From: Solimonas sp964507195
Lineage (GTDB): Bacteria > Pseudomonadota > Gammaproteobacteria > Nevskiales > Nevskiaceae
Direction: 5' to 3'
Length of the DNA: 23,104 nucleotides
Assembly: GCA_964507195.1 (NCBI GenBank)
Contig: CAZDPA010000056.1
Location: 1 to 23,104 of the forward strand
Shown: positions 1 to 8,899 of the stretch, in pieces
How the letters are laid out: each line of letters begins with the position of its first letter
How positions within the stretch are numbered: position 1 is the stretch's first letter
The notes under the pieces: model-generated
The model's input: only the letters and a program-made list of their open reading frames with translations
Databases searched by the model: none
Told to the model about the DNA's origin: nothing
Program-made: the position numbers and the translations under genes

Positions 1-1730
<1,730 letters not shown>

Positions 1731-1783
1731 AGGTCTGTGTCGTGAGCCGCGTGACGCGCGGAGTGGGTCGTCGGAAGCCGCGT

Positions 1784-1789
1784 ATTATG
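1784..1789 (-). promoter_or_regulatory. Possible -10 box for secA
   Basis: The minus strand reads GGCATAATACGC here, and CATAAT matches five of six bases of the sigma70 -10 consensus. A start about 7 nt downstream would give a leader of roughly 47 nt before the secA ATG. No convincing -35 lies at 16-18 nt; any -35 would fall inside the terminal repeat of the neighbouring element (1796-1812). Weak evidence. Confidence 0.25.
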
Positions 1790-1795
1790 CCCGTT

Positions 1796-1938
1796 GGAGA
1801 CTCTGAATAAGCTACTGCGCTCGGCATCTGGACCGTCGGCGGTGCTCGGAATGCTCATGTATTTCTACATACACTGCGCTTCCTGCGCTCCGGCGCCGGC
1901 CCACCTGCCTTCGCTCGCTACGCTTCTTCAGAGTCTCC
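1796..1938. mobile_element. 143-bp MITE-like element with terminal inverted repeats
   Basis: The element is bounded by a perfect 12-bp inverted repeat, GGAGACTCTGAA at 1796-1807 and TTCAGAGTCTCC at 1927-1938. The match extends to 17 bp with one mismatch (1796-1812 against 1922-1938). The interior also has a small ATGTA/TACAT hairpin near 1857-1870. It has no coding capacity for a transposase. No clear target-site duplication is visible. It occupies half of the 290-bp gap between the M23 peptidase gene and secA. A non-autonomous element or a structured intergenic repeat is the best reading. Confidence 0.6.
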
Positions 1939-1995
1939 TTGTTGGGCCGCCGCGCCGCCTATTCAAGGCTGATACCAAGTCTGGCGCGGTGATCG

Positions 1996-2029
1996 GGGCC
2001 GCTGGCCCTGTCCAGCCCGTTTACCGGGC
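1996..2029 (-). other. Two small GC hairpins at the end of the M23 peptidase gene
   Basis: Two short inverted repeats flank the gene end. CGGGC/GCCCG (2015-2029) contains the TAA stop (2021-2023), and GGGCC/GGCCC (1996-2008) follows it. Neither has a T-run on the minus strand, so they are not clear rho-independent terminators. They may protect the 3' end or do nothing. Confidence 0.3.
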
Positions 2030-2959
2030 AGCGCGGATGTACTGCTCGGGGTTGACCACCATGCCGTTGAACAGCACTTCAAAATGCACATGCGGTCCGG
2101 TTGAGCGGCCGGTCGAGCCCATCTTGGCGATGCGCTGGCCCTTGGAAACCTTGTCGCCCGGCTTCACGACGATCTCGCTGTTATGGCCGTAGCGAGTCGT
2201 GTAACCGTTGCCGTGATTGATTTCAACGAGATTACCGTAGCCGTCGCGCACGCCAGCTTCGGTGACGATACCGGCGGCGACCGACACGACGGCCGAACCG
2301 GTGCGGCCGGCGAAATCGATGCCCTGATGGCTGGTGCGGCGGCCGGTGAACGGATCCGGGCGCGAACCGAACAGGGAGCTGATCCAGCCACCATCGATCG
2401 GCCAGCCTGAAGGCCGGACTTCCTTCTGCAGGCGGCTCGCCAGCAGCAGATCCTCAAGTACACGGAACTGACGCTCGCGGTCGGACAACTGGCGCTCGAA
2501 CGCAACCAGCGAATCCATCACGGAGTCGAGGCCGAGATCAGCCTCCGCGGCGGTCTCCGGACCACCCAGGGCCGGAGCCTGGCCAAAATTGAATTCACCA
2601 CTGTCGAGGCCGGCCATTTCGGTCAGGCGCTGACCGGCGGCGTCGAGGCGGAGTACGTGGGCCTGCAGCTGGGCGATGCGGCGTGCCAGCGCGGCGGTGT
2701 TCTGTTCAGCCTGTGCGCGTGCCTCGGTGAGGGCTTCGCGTTGCTGACGTACGTCGTCTGTCCATGCTGTGAGAAGATTGGCCGGAAGGTGGGAACTTGC
2801 TGAAGGTGCACCACCGCTGAACATCATGCCTGCCGCAAACGAACCCGAGACCAGCAGCGTAAATACGAAAGCCACGGGCAGCCAGACGAAAATGTTCTTC
2901 GGGTTGAACGGGAAACGCCAGGTGCGCCCACGCTTGTGGCTGACTACGATGATATCCAT
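2021..2959 (-). CDS. Membrane-anchored M23 (LytM-type) metallopeptidase
   Basis: This 312-residue protein has a basic cytoplasmic N-terminus with HKRGRTWRFPF, one membrane span (about 25-47) and a periplasmic helical, probably coiled-coil region (about 65-115 and 145-180). A C-terminal M23/LytM domain follows (about 195-308). The zinc-site motifs are intact: H211 and D215 in SHQGIDFAG, H259 in RYGH, and HVH at 290-292. The domain therefore looks like an active peptidoglycan endopeptidase rather than a degenerate EnvC/NlpD-type activator, though that is inference. The gene sits upstream of secA where enterics have secM, the usual place in many non-enteric gammaproteobacteria. ATG 2959 is chosen because MDIIVVSHKRGRTW is a typical family start; an in-frame upstream start at 3007 would run into dciA. 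Confidence 0.9.
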   Translation of the reverse strand: MDIIVVSHKRGRTWRFPFNPKNIFVWLPVAFVFTLLVSGSFAAGMMFSGGAPSASSHLPANLLTAWTDDVRQQREALTEARAQAEQNTAALARRIAQLQAHVLRLDAAGQRLTEMAGLDSGEFNFGQAPALGGPETAAEADLGLDSVMDSLVAFERQLSDRERQFRVLEDLLLASRLQKEVRPSGWPIDGGWISSLFGSRPDPFTGRRTSHQGIDFAGRTGSAVVSVAAGIVTEAGVRDGYGNLVEINHGNGYTTRYGHNSEIVVKPGDKVSKGQRIAKMGSTGRSTGPHVHFEVLFNGMVVNPEQYIRAAR

Positions 2960-2968
2960 GCGTGACCT

Positions 2969-3313
2969 ATGCACTCCGATCAACCCGAGCCTCAAAACCT
3001 GAGGCAACTACTAAGCCAACAGTCGCTGCCTGCAGGCGGACTCATGGAGCGCGCCCGACAGCTGTCCGACATCAATCACGCATTGCGTGACTGGTGCGAT
3101 GCGCCATGGGTACAACAGATCCGGGTGGCCAACATCCGTGACCAGACCGTCATCCTCTACTGCGCAAGTGCTGCAGCACTCGTGCCGTTTCGCCAGTACA
3201 GCAAATCACTGTTGGTGTGGCTGAATTCCCGTTATGGACTCAACTGCACGTCGGTGGAAACCAAAGTGCGCCCCCCAGCTACGGACAGCCACGCCGGAGT
3301 GTATCGGCCCTGA
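2969..3313 (+). CDS. dciA: DciA/DUF721 family helicase-loading protein
   Basis: This is a 114-residue DUF721 protein. The family is known as DciA, which interacts with the replicative helicase DnaB in bacteria lacking DnaC. The core runs from about residue 27 to 95: an amphipathic start (ERARQLSDINHALRDW), QQIRVANIRDQTVILYC, then the basic helix FRQYSKSLLVWLNSRYG. The lpxC - DUF721 - M23 - secA neighbourhood is typical for the family. It is the only plus-strand gene here, convergent with lpxC and divergent from the M23 gene. ATG 2969 has no good ribosome binding site. ATG 3044 is preceded by AGGCGG at suitable spacing and could be the true start (89 residues). The N-terminal LRQLL segment argues for the longer form. 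Confidence 0.8.
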   Translation: MHSDQPEPQNLRQLLSQQSLPAGGLMERARQLSDINHALRDWCDAPWVQQIRVANIRDQTVILYCASAAALVPFRQYSKSLLVWLNSRYGLNCTSVETKVRPPATDSHAGVYRP

Positions 3314-3353
3314 GCTGTGGATCGCAAGCAGATGATCCGAGTGCAAGTTTCTG

Positions 3354-3365
3354 ACATCCGGATGT
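3354..3365. other. 12-bp perfect palindrome between dciA and lpxC
   Basis: ACATCCGGATGT is self-complementary and lies in the 117-bp gap between the convergent ends of dciA and lpxC. No T-run follows on either strand. A weaker CGGG/CCCG hairpin with a GGTTTT loop lies near 3384-3398. No clear bidirectional terminator is visible in this gap. Confidence 0.3.
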
Positions 3366-3430
3366 TCCGAAGGCTGCCACGATCGGGGGTTTTCCCGTGT
3401 TCCGACCAGACTAACGGGCGTCGGCGGCGC

Positions 3431-4351
3431 CTAGGCGGCGGCCAGGCTCCCGCGCACGAAGGCGATGGGGGCCTGCCGCGTCTCGTCTTCGTAAGTCACT
3501 GATTCATAACTGCCTGGATCATCCAGAACAGCCCGGACCAGCTTGTTGTTGAGGGCGTGACCGGACTTGTAGGCGGTGAAAGCACCGACCACCGGATGGC
3601 CCAGCAGGTACAGATCGCCGATGGCGTCGAGGATCTTGTGACGGACGAATTCATCCTCGTAGCGCAGACCGTCGTGGTTGACCACACGGTAGTCGTCGAG
3701 GGCCACGACGTTGTCGAGGCTGGCCCCGAGGCCCAGATTGGCCGCGCGCAGGGTGTCGAGTTCGCGCATGAAGCCGAAGGTACGGGCGCGGCTGACTTCG
3801 CGGACGTAGCTGGTCGTCGAAAAATCGATCACCGCACTCTGCGCCGACGCACGGAATGCCGGGTGACGGAAATCAATCGAGAACGACAGGCGAAAGCCGT
3901 CAAACGGCTCGAAGCGCGCCCACTTGTCGCCGTCCTGGACCTGCACCGGCTGGCGGATGCGGATGAAACGCTTGGGGGCGTCCTGCTCGTGGATACCGGC
4001 GGACTGGATCAGGAACACGAACGGGCCGGAACTGCCATCCATGATCGGCACTTCGGGCGAGGACAGCTCGACCACGCAGTTGTCGATGCCAAGACCGGCA
4101 AACGCCGACATCAGGTGCTCGATGGTCATGATCTTGGTGCCGTCGTCGGCAACCAGGGTGCTGCACATCACCGCTTCACGCAGCAGATTCGCGTGCGCGG
4201 GAACCTCGACCGGGTGGGCCAGATCAGTACGACGGAAAACGATGCCGGTGTCCGGTCCTGCCGGGAGCAAGGACATATAGACCTTGCGCCCCGAATGCAG
4301 GCCGATACCACTGGCGCGAACCGCCTGTTTGAGTGTTCGTTGTCTGACCAT
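3431..4351 (-). CDS. lpxC: UDP-3-O-acyl-N-acetylglucosamine deacetylase
   Basis: LpxC removes the N-acetyl group from UDP-3-O-acyl-GlcNAc, the first committed step of lipid A synthesis, and is a cytosolic zinc enzyme. The 306 residues match the usual length of about 305. Seen are the start VRQRTLK, SGIGLHSG, the first zinc histidine in TIEHLMSAF (H79), the HKILDAIGDL block with the second zinc His and Asp, and SGHALNN carrying the catalytic His. The C-terminus ends in small apolar residues (GSLAAA). That resembles the FtsH-recognised tail of E. coli LpxC, so regulated proteolysis is possible (inference). ATG 4351 is chosen by family alignment. No Shine-Dalgarno precedes it, and an in-frame GTG at 4411 would add 20 residues across a terminator hairpin. 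Confidence 0.96.
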   Translation of the reverse strand: MVRQRTLKQAVRASGIGLHSGRKVYMSLLPAGPDTGIVFRRTDLAHPVEVPAHANLLREAVMCSTLVADDGTKIMTIEHLMSAFAGLGIDNCVVELSSPEVPIMDGSSGPFVFLIQSAGIHEQDAPKRFIRIRQPVQVQDGDKWARFEPFDGFRLSFSIDFRHPAFRASAQSAVIDFSTTSYVREVSRARTFGFMRELDTLRAANLGLGASLDNVVALDDYRVVNHDGLRYEDEFVRHKILDAIGDLYLLGHPVVGAFTAYKSGHALNNKLVRAVLDDPGSYESVTYEDETRQAPIAFVRGSLAAA

Positions 4352-4371
4352 CACGTGTCGGGCATGAAACG

Positions 4372-4400
4372 AAAAAGCGCAGCGTGGATGCACGCTGCGC
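4372..4400 (-). terminator. Rho-independent terminator after ftsZ, in the lpxC leader
   Basis: On the minus strand a perfect 10-bp stem GCGCAGCGTG / CACGCTGCGC with a CATC loop (4377-4400) is followed at once by TTTTTC (4371-4376). This is a textbook intrinsic terminator for transcripts coming from ftsZ. It ends only about 20 nt before the lpxC ATG, so it also lies in the 5' leader of lpxC. Confidence 0.85.
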
Positions 4401-4414
4401 CCCATTGACACGGA

Positions 4415-4423
4415 ATCTTAACA
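4415..4423 (-). promoter_or_regulatory. lpxC: Possible extended -10 promoter for lpxC
   Basis: The minus strand reads TGTTAAGAT, a TGn-extended -10 with TAAGAT matching four of six bases of TATAAT. No good -35 is seen. A start near 4408 would put the terminator hairpin at the very 5' end of the lpxC mRNA. Confidence 0.35.
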
Positions 4424-4444
4424 TGGAGTTCCGACGGCGGAACC

Positions 4445-4474
4445 TGCCCGACCCCCTTGGCGCGGGGTCGGGCA
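4445..4474 (-). other. 11-bp GC-rich hairpin just after ftsZ
   Basis: TGCCCGACCCC (4445-4455) and GGGGTCGGGCA (4464-4474) form a perfect 11-bp stem with an 8-nt loop, starting 8 nt after the ftsZ stop. No T-run follows on the minus strand, so it is more likely a 3'-end stabilising or pausing hairpin than a terminator. The true terminator is at 4372-4400. Confidence 0.55.
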
Positions 4475-4482
4475 CTCAACAG

Positions 4483-5709
4483 CTAGTCGTTCTGGTGCCG
4501 CAGGAACGCCGGGATGTTGATGATGTCGTCGTCCAGACCCAGCGGAAACGCACCGCCGCCGCCCGCCATCATGCGCTGCTGGCGATGCACCGCCGGGATG
4601 TCGAGATTCGGCGAGGTCATCGAACCCATGCCTGCGCCGTGCGGCATGGTCATGTCCGGACGCACGAAAGCGGCGATCTTCGGGTTGCCCTGCGCCATCG
4701 CTGGAGCCTGGACCGGCTGGGCGATGTGCTTGACGCCCGGCAGACCGGTCGCCACCACCGTCACGCGCAGCACGCCATCGAGGCTCGGATTCAGCGCCAT
4801 GCCGCACTTGGTGTCGGCCTCGTCCGAGGCGATCTCGGCGACGCGGGCGTTGATGTACTCCAGCTCTTCCATCGTCAGCGACTCGTCGCAGGTGACGTTG
4901 ACGAGCAGGCCGCGCGCGCCATGCAGTTCGATGTCGTCGAGCAGCGGGCTCGACAGCGCCATTTCGACCGCCTTCTCGGCGCGGCCTTCGCCGCTGGCCT
5001 CGCCGATACCCATCATCGACATGCCGCGGTTGGTCATCACCGTGCGCACGTCGGCGAAATCGACGTTGACCACGCCGGGACGGGTGATCAGGTCGGAGAT
5101 GCCCTGCACCGCGTTCTGCAGCACGTCATTGGCCGCCTTGAAGCAGTTCATGACCGTGATCTTGGTGCCGAGCACGATGCCGAGCTTCTCGTTCGGAATC
5201 ATGATCAGCGAGTCGGTGTACTGGCGCAGGTCGTCGATGCCCTTGAGTGCGACGGCCATGCGCTTCTTGCCCTCGTGGACGAACGGCTTGGTGACCACTG
5301 CCACCGTGAGGATGCCCAGCTCCTTGGCGATCTCGGCAATCACCGGCGCAGCGCCGGTGCCGGTGCCACCACCCATGCCGGCGGTGATGAACAGCAGATC
5401 GGTGCCTTCGATCATTTCGCGAATGCGGTCGCGATCCTCTTCGGCCGCAGCGCGACCGACTTCCGGATTCGAGCCCGCACCCAGGCCACGCGTGATCTCG
5501 ACGCCGAGCTGGACCTGGTTGGTCGGCACGCAGCGTTCGAGATGATCGCGATCCGTGTTGGCGCAGATGAAGTCGACGCCATCAATGCCGCCATGCGCCA
5601 TCTGATTCACGGTGTTGCAACCACCACCGCCGACGCCGATGACCCGGATAACGGCGCGCTTGCGCTGCCCATCTTCCAGTTCAAAAATTTCTCGTACTTG
5701 TCCGCCCAT
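4483..5709 (-). CDS. ftsZ: Cell division GTPase FtsZ
   Basis: FtsZ is the tubulin homologue that forms the cytokinetic ring. The 408 residues show the P-loop-like GVGGGGCNTVNQM (25-37), NTD (51-53), the tubulin signature GGGTGTG (113-119) and a T7-loop region NVDFADVRTVM. A short Met/Gly/Pro-rich linker follows, then the C-terminal FtsA/ZipA-binding peptide DDDIINIPAFLRHQ (393-406). A second, similar motif, LDIPAVHRQQ, lies at 369-378 within the linker. The start ATG 5709 is preceded by AGGAGCAGGAC. The gene has its own promoter at 5824-5852, 190 bp separate it from ftsA, and it ends at a clear terminator. It can therefore be expressed independently of the upstream operon. Confidence 0.98.
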   Translation of the reverse strand: MGGQVREIFELEDGQRKRAVIRVIGVGGGGCNTVNQMAHGGIDGVDFICANTDRDHLERCVPTNQVQLGVEITRGLGAGSNPEVGRAAAEEDRDRIREMIEGTDLLFITAGMGGGTGTGAAPVIAEIAKELGILTVAVVTKPFVHEGKKRMAVALKGIDDLRQYTDSLIMIPNEKLGIVLGTKITVMNCFKAANDVLQNAVQGISDLITRPGVVNVDFADVRTVMTNRGMSMMGIGEASGEGRAEKAVEMALSSPLLDDIELHGARGLLVNVTCDESLTMEELEYINARVAEIASDEADTKCGMALNPSLDGVLRVTVVATGLPGVKHIAQPVQAPAMAQGNPKIAAFVRPDMTMPHGAGMGSMTSPNLDIPAVHRQQRMMAGGGGAFPLGLDDDIINIPAFLRHQND

Positions 5710-5823
5710 GTCCTGCTCCTGCGCTACTGCGCGTTCGTCCTGCCAATCACCCGTCAGGTCATCAATGCCTTGGCTTCGATGACGTGGCCTGCAGTTTTTA
5801 TCTGTCTAGTACGCCGCAAATGT

Positions 5824-5852
5824 ACAATATGTTTTCACAGTGAAAATGTCAA
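5824..5852 (-). promoter_or_regulatory. ftsZ: ftsZ promoter, sigma70 type, with palindromic spacer
   Basis: On the minus strand a perfect -35 TTGACA (5847-5852) and a -10 TATTGT (5824-5829) are separated by exactly 17 bp. Upstream (about 5853-5890) is an AT-rich stretch like an UP element. The predicted start near 5817 gives a leader of about 107 nt before the ftsZ ATG. This is the most AT-rich stretch within the gene cluster and stands out from its surroundings. Confidence 0.75.
5832..5846. promoter_or_regulatory. Perfect 15-bp palindrome (candidate operator) in the ftsZ promoter
   Basis: TTTTCAC-A-GTGAAAA is a perfect 7+1+7 palindrome that fills the spacer between the ftsZ -35 and -10 boxes. 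A dimeric regulator bound here would block RNA polymerase. It does not match a regulator site I can name with confidence. The half-site GTGA recalls CRP-type sites, but the spacing between half-sites is wrong for CRP. Confidence 0.55.
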
Positions 5853-5899
5853 CGATAAACATAAAAACTTTAAGCTAAAAGCACACATTTCCTGCCACC

Positions 5900-7126
5900 T
5901 CAAAAACTGCCTTTCAACCACTCGCCGGCACGGTGCGTCCAATAGCCGAAGCCCTGACTCGGCGTACGCGCCTGCAGCGGTCGACTCTGCTTGCCGTACA
6001 GCAACAAACCCACCGCCGTTGCGTAAGCCGGATTGCGCGTCACGTCCTTGAGCCCATCGACGTTCTGCGGCAGGCCGACTCGCACCGGCAGCTCGAATAC
6101 TTCCTCCGCCAGCTCGACGACGCCCGGCATCTGCGACGAACCACCGGTGAGCACGATTCCGCCGGCGATCATTTCGTACCAGTCGGAGCGATGCAGTTCC
6201 TTGCGGATGAAACGGAACAGCTCCTCGTAGCGCGGCTTGATGACTTCGGCCAATGTCAGTCGCGACAGGCGTCGCGGCATCTGGTCACCGACACCCTTGA
6301 CCTCGATCTCCTCGTGGCCGGCGAACTGCTGCAGCGCAACGCCGTGGAGAATCTTCAGCTCCTCGGCATACGGTGCCGGCGTGCGAAACGCCATGCTGAT
6401 GTCATTGGTGACCTGGTTGCCCGCGATCGGCAGCACCGCGGTGTGGCGGATCGTGCCGCCCTTGAACACCGCGATGTCCGAGGTGCCACCGCCGATGTCG
6501 ACCATGCAGACGCCGAGGTCGCGCTCATCCGGCAGCAGCGTCGCGTAGCTTGAAGCCAGGTGCTGCAGAATCAACTTGTCGATCTTGAGCCCGCAGGATT
6601 CGACGCACTTGTAGATGTTCTGTGCTGCAGAGATCGAGCCGGTAACCATGTGCACCTTGGCCTCGAGGCGCACGCCATGCATGCCGACCGGATCGTGAAT
6701 GCCTTCGCGGCCATCGACGACGAACTCCTGCGGAATCACGTGCAGGATCTTCTGATCGGCCGGAATCGCGATGGCTCGTGCGGCGTCCATCACGCTGTCG
6801 ACATCACGCTCGCTGACCGAGCCGGCGCGCACCGGAGCTACGCCGGTGGAGTTGAAACTGCGGATGTGTGTACCCGACAGGCCAACGTAAACCGACTGCG
6901 CCCGGCAGTTCGCCATGTGCTCGGCGTTCTCGACCGCGCGTTTGATTGCCTGCGCGGTCTGCTCGATGTTGACGACGTCGCCTCGATTCATGCCGCGCGA
7001 AACATGTTCGCCGCGACCGACGATCTCGATCTGGCCCTCGTCGTTGACCTGGCCGACCACCGCGACGCACTTGGACGTTCCCACGTCCAGGCCGACCATC
7101 AGATTGCGTTCTTCTCGACGTGCCAT
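5900..7126 (-). CDS. ftsA: Cell division protein FtsA (actin-like membrane tether of FtsZ)
   Basis: FtsA is an actin-fold ATPase that tethers FtsZ to the inner membrane and recruits later divisome proteins. The 408 residues begin MARREERNLMVGLDVGTSKC (phosphate 1 motif). They contain the SHS2/1C insertion region and VDIGGGTSDIAVF (phosphate 2) and IAGGIVLTGG (adenosine motif). They end in an amphipathic membrane-targeting helix with WLKGSF. ATG 7126 is chosen by family alignment; it lies 4 bp after the ftsQ stop and is preceded by AAGGGA as ribosome binding site. The frame could be extended upstream to 7291 inside ftsQ, but that part has no FtsA character. Confidence 0.97.
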   Translation of the reverse strand: MARREERNLMVGLDVGTSKCVAVVGQVNDEGQIEIVGRGEHVSRGMNRGDVVNIEQTAQAIKRAVENAEHMANCRAQSVYVGLSGTHIRSFNSTGVAPVRAGSVSERDVDSVMDAARAIAIPADQKILHVIPQEFVVDGREGIHDPVGMHGVRLEAKVHMVTGSISAAQNIYKCVESCGLKIDKLILQHLASSYATLLPDERDLGVCMVDIGGGTSDIAVFKGGTIRHTAVLPIAGNQVTNDISMAFRTPAPYAEELKILHGVALQQFAGHEEIEVKGVGDQMPRRLSRLTLAEVIKPRYEELFRFIRKELHRSDWYEMIAGGIVLTGGSSQMPGVVELAEEVFELPVRVGLPQNVDGLKDVTRNPAYATAVGLLLYGKQSRPLQARTPSQGFGYWTHRAGEWLKGSF

Positions 7127-7130
7127 GAGC

Positions 7131-7910
7131 TCAGTTCCCTTTCTTGTCAGTAGCTGGCTCAAGCCAGCCCACCGAAAAACCATTGGTGTATCGAAGATCG
7201 ACGTGGTGCACCTGGGCGATGCGTTCGCGCAGCGCGACCGTAGCCGGCCCAAGCAGATTCGCCAGCGCCGGTGCCGGATCGCCACGGCCAAAGCGCAGCT
7301 CGATGCCGTTCTTTGCCAATGCGGTCCACTCGCCGCGCGCGTCCTGGCTCAGGCTCTGCAGTTCGAACTGGGAACCCTTGAGCGGCACCGCCAGCTGGCG
7401 ATACATGTCCATGACGATTGCGGCGTTGCCGGCGGGACCGGACAACAGCGGCAGACCTGGCGGCACGCTGCGGCCTGCAGTCGCGAATTCCGCTGATTGC
7501 TCATCGAGCAGGATCTCCTCGCCGCCCCAGCGCGCAATCGGTTCGCGCTCCCAGACCCGCACGCGGACCATCGCTGGCCACTGCCGCTCCACGCGCACGC
7601 TGGCAACCCAGGGCAGCGCCGCGGCGACCTGATGAATCTGTTCGAGATCGACTTCGATGAACCGGGCATCAAGCAAAGGCCGCACCGCAGCTTCGACTTC
7701 GTCGGCGCTGACATGATTCAGCGCGCCTTCGATGCGGATGCGCGAAACCTGCTGCGTCCCGGTGAACTGGAAGAAGGCCCAGAGCGCGATGCCGACACCA
7801 ATGAGCGCAAGCAAGCCGAGCAGCAACCGCGGCCAGTGCGACGGCATGTCGGTGCCGTCAACGTCGTCGTCTGCGTCAAAGGAGTCGGCAGTCATGGCCC
7901 AGGCCGTCAT
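7131..7910 (-). CDS. ftsQ: Cell division protein FtsQ
   Basis: FtsQ is a bitopic inner-membrane protein that, with FtsL and FtsB, links the Z-ring to septal synthesis. The 259 residues show a short acidic cytoplasmic tail (1-25), one membrane span (about 28-50), a POTRA domain (about 54-122, VSRIRIEGALNHVS...VRVWEREPIARW) and a beta domain ending in the DLRYTNGFSVGW block. The start ATG overlaps the ddl stop as ATGA. A second ATG five codons downstream is also possible. Confidence 0.95.
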   Translation of the reverse strand: MTAWAMTADSFDADDDVDGTDMPSHWPRLLLGLLALIGVGIALWAFFQFTGTQQVSRIRIEGALNHVSADEVEAAVRPLLDARFIEVDLEQIHQVAAALPWVASVRVERQWPAMVRVRVWEREPIARWGGEEILLDEQSAEFATAGRSVPPGLPLLSGPAGNAAIVMDMYRQLAVPLKGSQFELQSLSQDARGEWTALAKNGIELRFGRGDPAPALANLLGPATVALRERIAQVHHVDLRYTNGFSVGWLEPATDKKGN

Positions 7911-8899
7911 TGCCCCGCCCCGGCAGCTGACGCCACCGTGGCCGTCATGGTCGATTCAAGAATGGCCCAGCACAGGTCGGCGTAATCCATGCCGCGCGCC
8001 TTCGCCGCCATCGGCACCAGACTGTGCGAGGTCATGCCCGGCACCAGGTTCAGCTCGATCAGCCACGGCTTGTCCTGCGCATCGAGCATGAAATCGACGC
8101 GTCCCCAGCCACGTGCGCCAACCAGCTCAAAGGCGCGCAGGCAGATTGCCTGCACCTCGGCTTCAAGCGCCGCACTCAGGCCCGACGGGCAGTGATAACG
8201 CGTGTTGTCTGAAAGATATTTGGCGTTGTAGTCGTAGTACTCGCCATCCGGCTCGATGCGGATCACCGGCAAGGCCTCGCTGCCGAGCACCGAGCAAGTG
8301 AACTCCTGGCCCTTGAGCTTGCCGCTGATGAAGCGCTCGGCCATCACTGCGCGACCGGTTTCGCCACAGGCCAGCATCCACGCCTCGTCCAGCTGCGCGG
8401 CCGACTTGACGATGCTGACCCCCACACTCGAGCCTTCCTCTGAAGGCTTGACGACGAACGGATATCCGAAACGCGCTGCCGCGACATCGAGTCCGGCGCG
8501 ACTGCGCAGCCAGACGTACTCCGGCGTCGGCAGGCCTTCGGCAACCCACAGGCGCTTGGTGCGCAACTTGTCCATCGCCAGCGCAGAGGCAAGCACGCCG
8601 CTGCCGGTGTAGGGGATCTTCTGCAGATCGAGCACGGCCTGCACCGTGCCGTCTTCACCCCCAGTGCCGTGCAGCACATTGAACGCACGTGCGAAGCCCT
8701 GCTTGCCCAGCGTCAGGATAGACTCGGGCGACGCATCGACACCGACCGCGTCGACACCGCGCGAACGCAGCGCCTCGGTCACGCCCTCGCCCGACCACAG
8801 CGACACCTGGCGCTCGGAAGACCAGCCGCCCATCAGCACGGCAACGCGGCCAAAGGCGTGCGGATCGGTGATCTTCGGGGTGTGGGATGTACCAGTCAC
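7907..8899 (-). CDS. ddl: D-alanine--D-alanine ligase
   Basis: This ATP-grasp enzyme makes D-Ala-D-Ala for MurF; its place in the cluster corresponds to ddlB. The 330 residues show VLMGGWSSERQVSLWSG near the N-terminus, HGTGGEDG (77-84), YTGSG (97-101), the ATP-binding KPSEEGSSVGV (151-161), D269, and the magnesium ligands E282 and N284 in IELNLVPGMTSHS. The usual motif reads E(V/A)NTxPGMT; here Leu replaces the Thr, while the metal ligands are kept. The start is GTG 8899, overlapping the murB stop as GTGA. The gene end overlaps ftsQ as ATGA. Confidence 0.96.
   Translation of the reverse strand: MTGTSHTPKITDPHAFGRVAVLMGGWSSERQVSLWSGEGVTEALRSRGVDAVGVDASPESILTLGKQGFARAFNVLHGTGGEDGTVQAVLDLQKIPYTGSGVLASALAMDKLRTKRLWVAEGLPTPEYVWLRSRAGLDVAAARFGYPFVVKPSEEGSSVGVSIVKSAAQLDEAWMLACGETGRAVMAERFISGKLKGQEFTCSVLGSEALPVIRIEPDGEYYDYNAKYLSDNTRYHCPSGLSAALEAEVQAICLRAFELVGARGWGRVDFMLDAQDKPWLIELNLVPGMTSHSLVPMAAKARGMDYADLCWAILESTMTATVASAAGAGQ

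Noticed and set aside
1794..2192. 132-codon plus-strand frame across the element upstream of secA
   Set aside because: It spans the element, intergenic DNA and the antisense of the M23 gene, and has no ribosome binding site or family similarity.
3431..4411. LpxC starting at GTG 4411
   Set aside because: The extra 20 residues are encoded by the terminator hairpin and do not fit the LpxC family start.
4384..6051. Very long open frame on the plus strand opposite ftsZ and ftsA (and similar ones opposite murC, murE/ftsI, rsmH and secA)
   Set aside because: These are antisense shadows of GC-rich codon usage. They match no family, have low-complexity Arg/His/Ala composition, and lie fully against well-supported genes.
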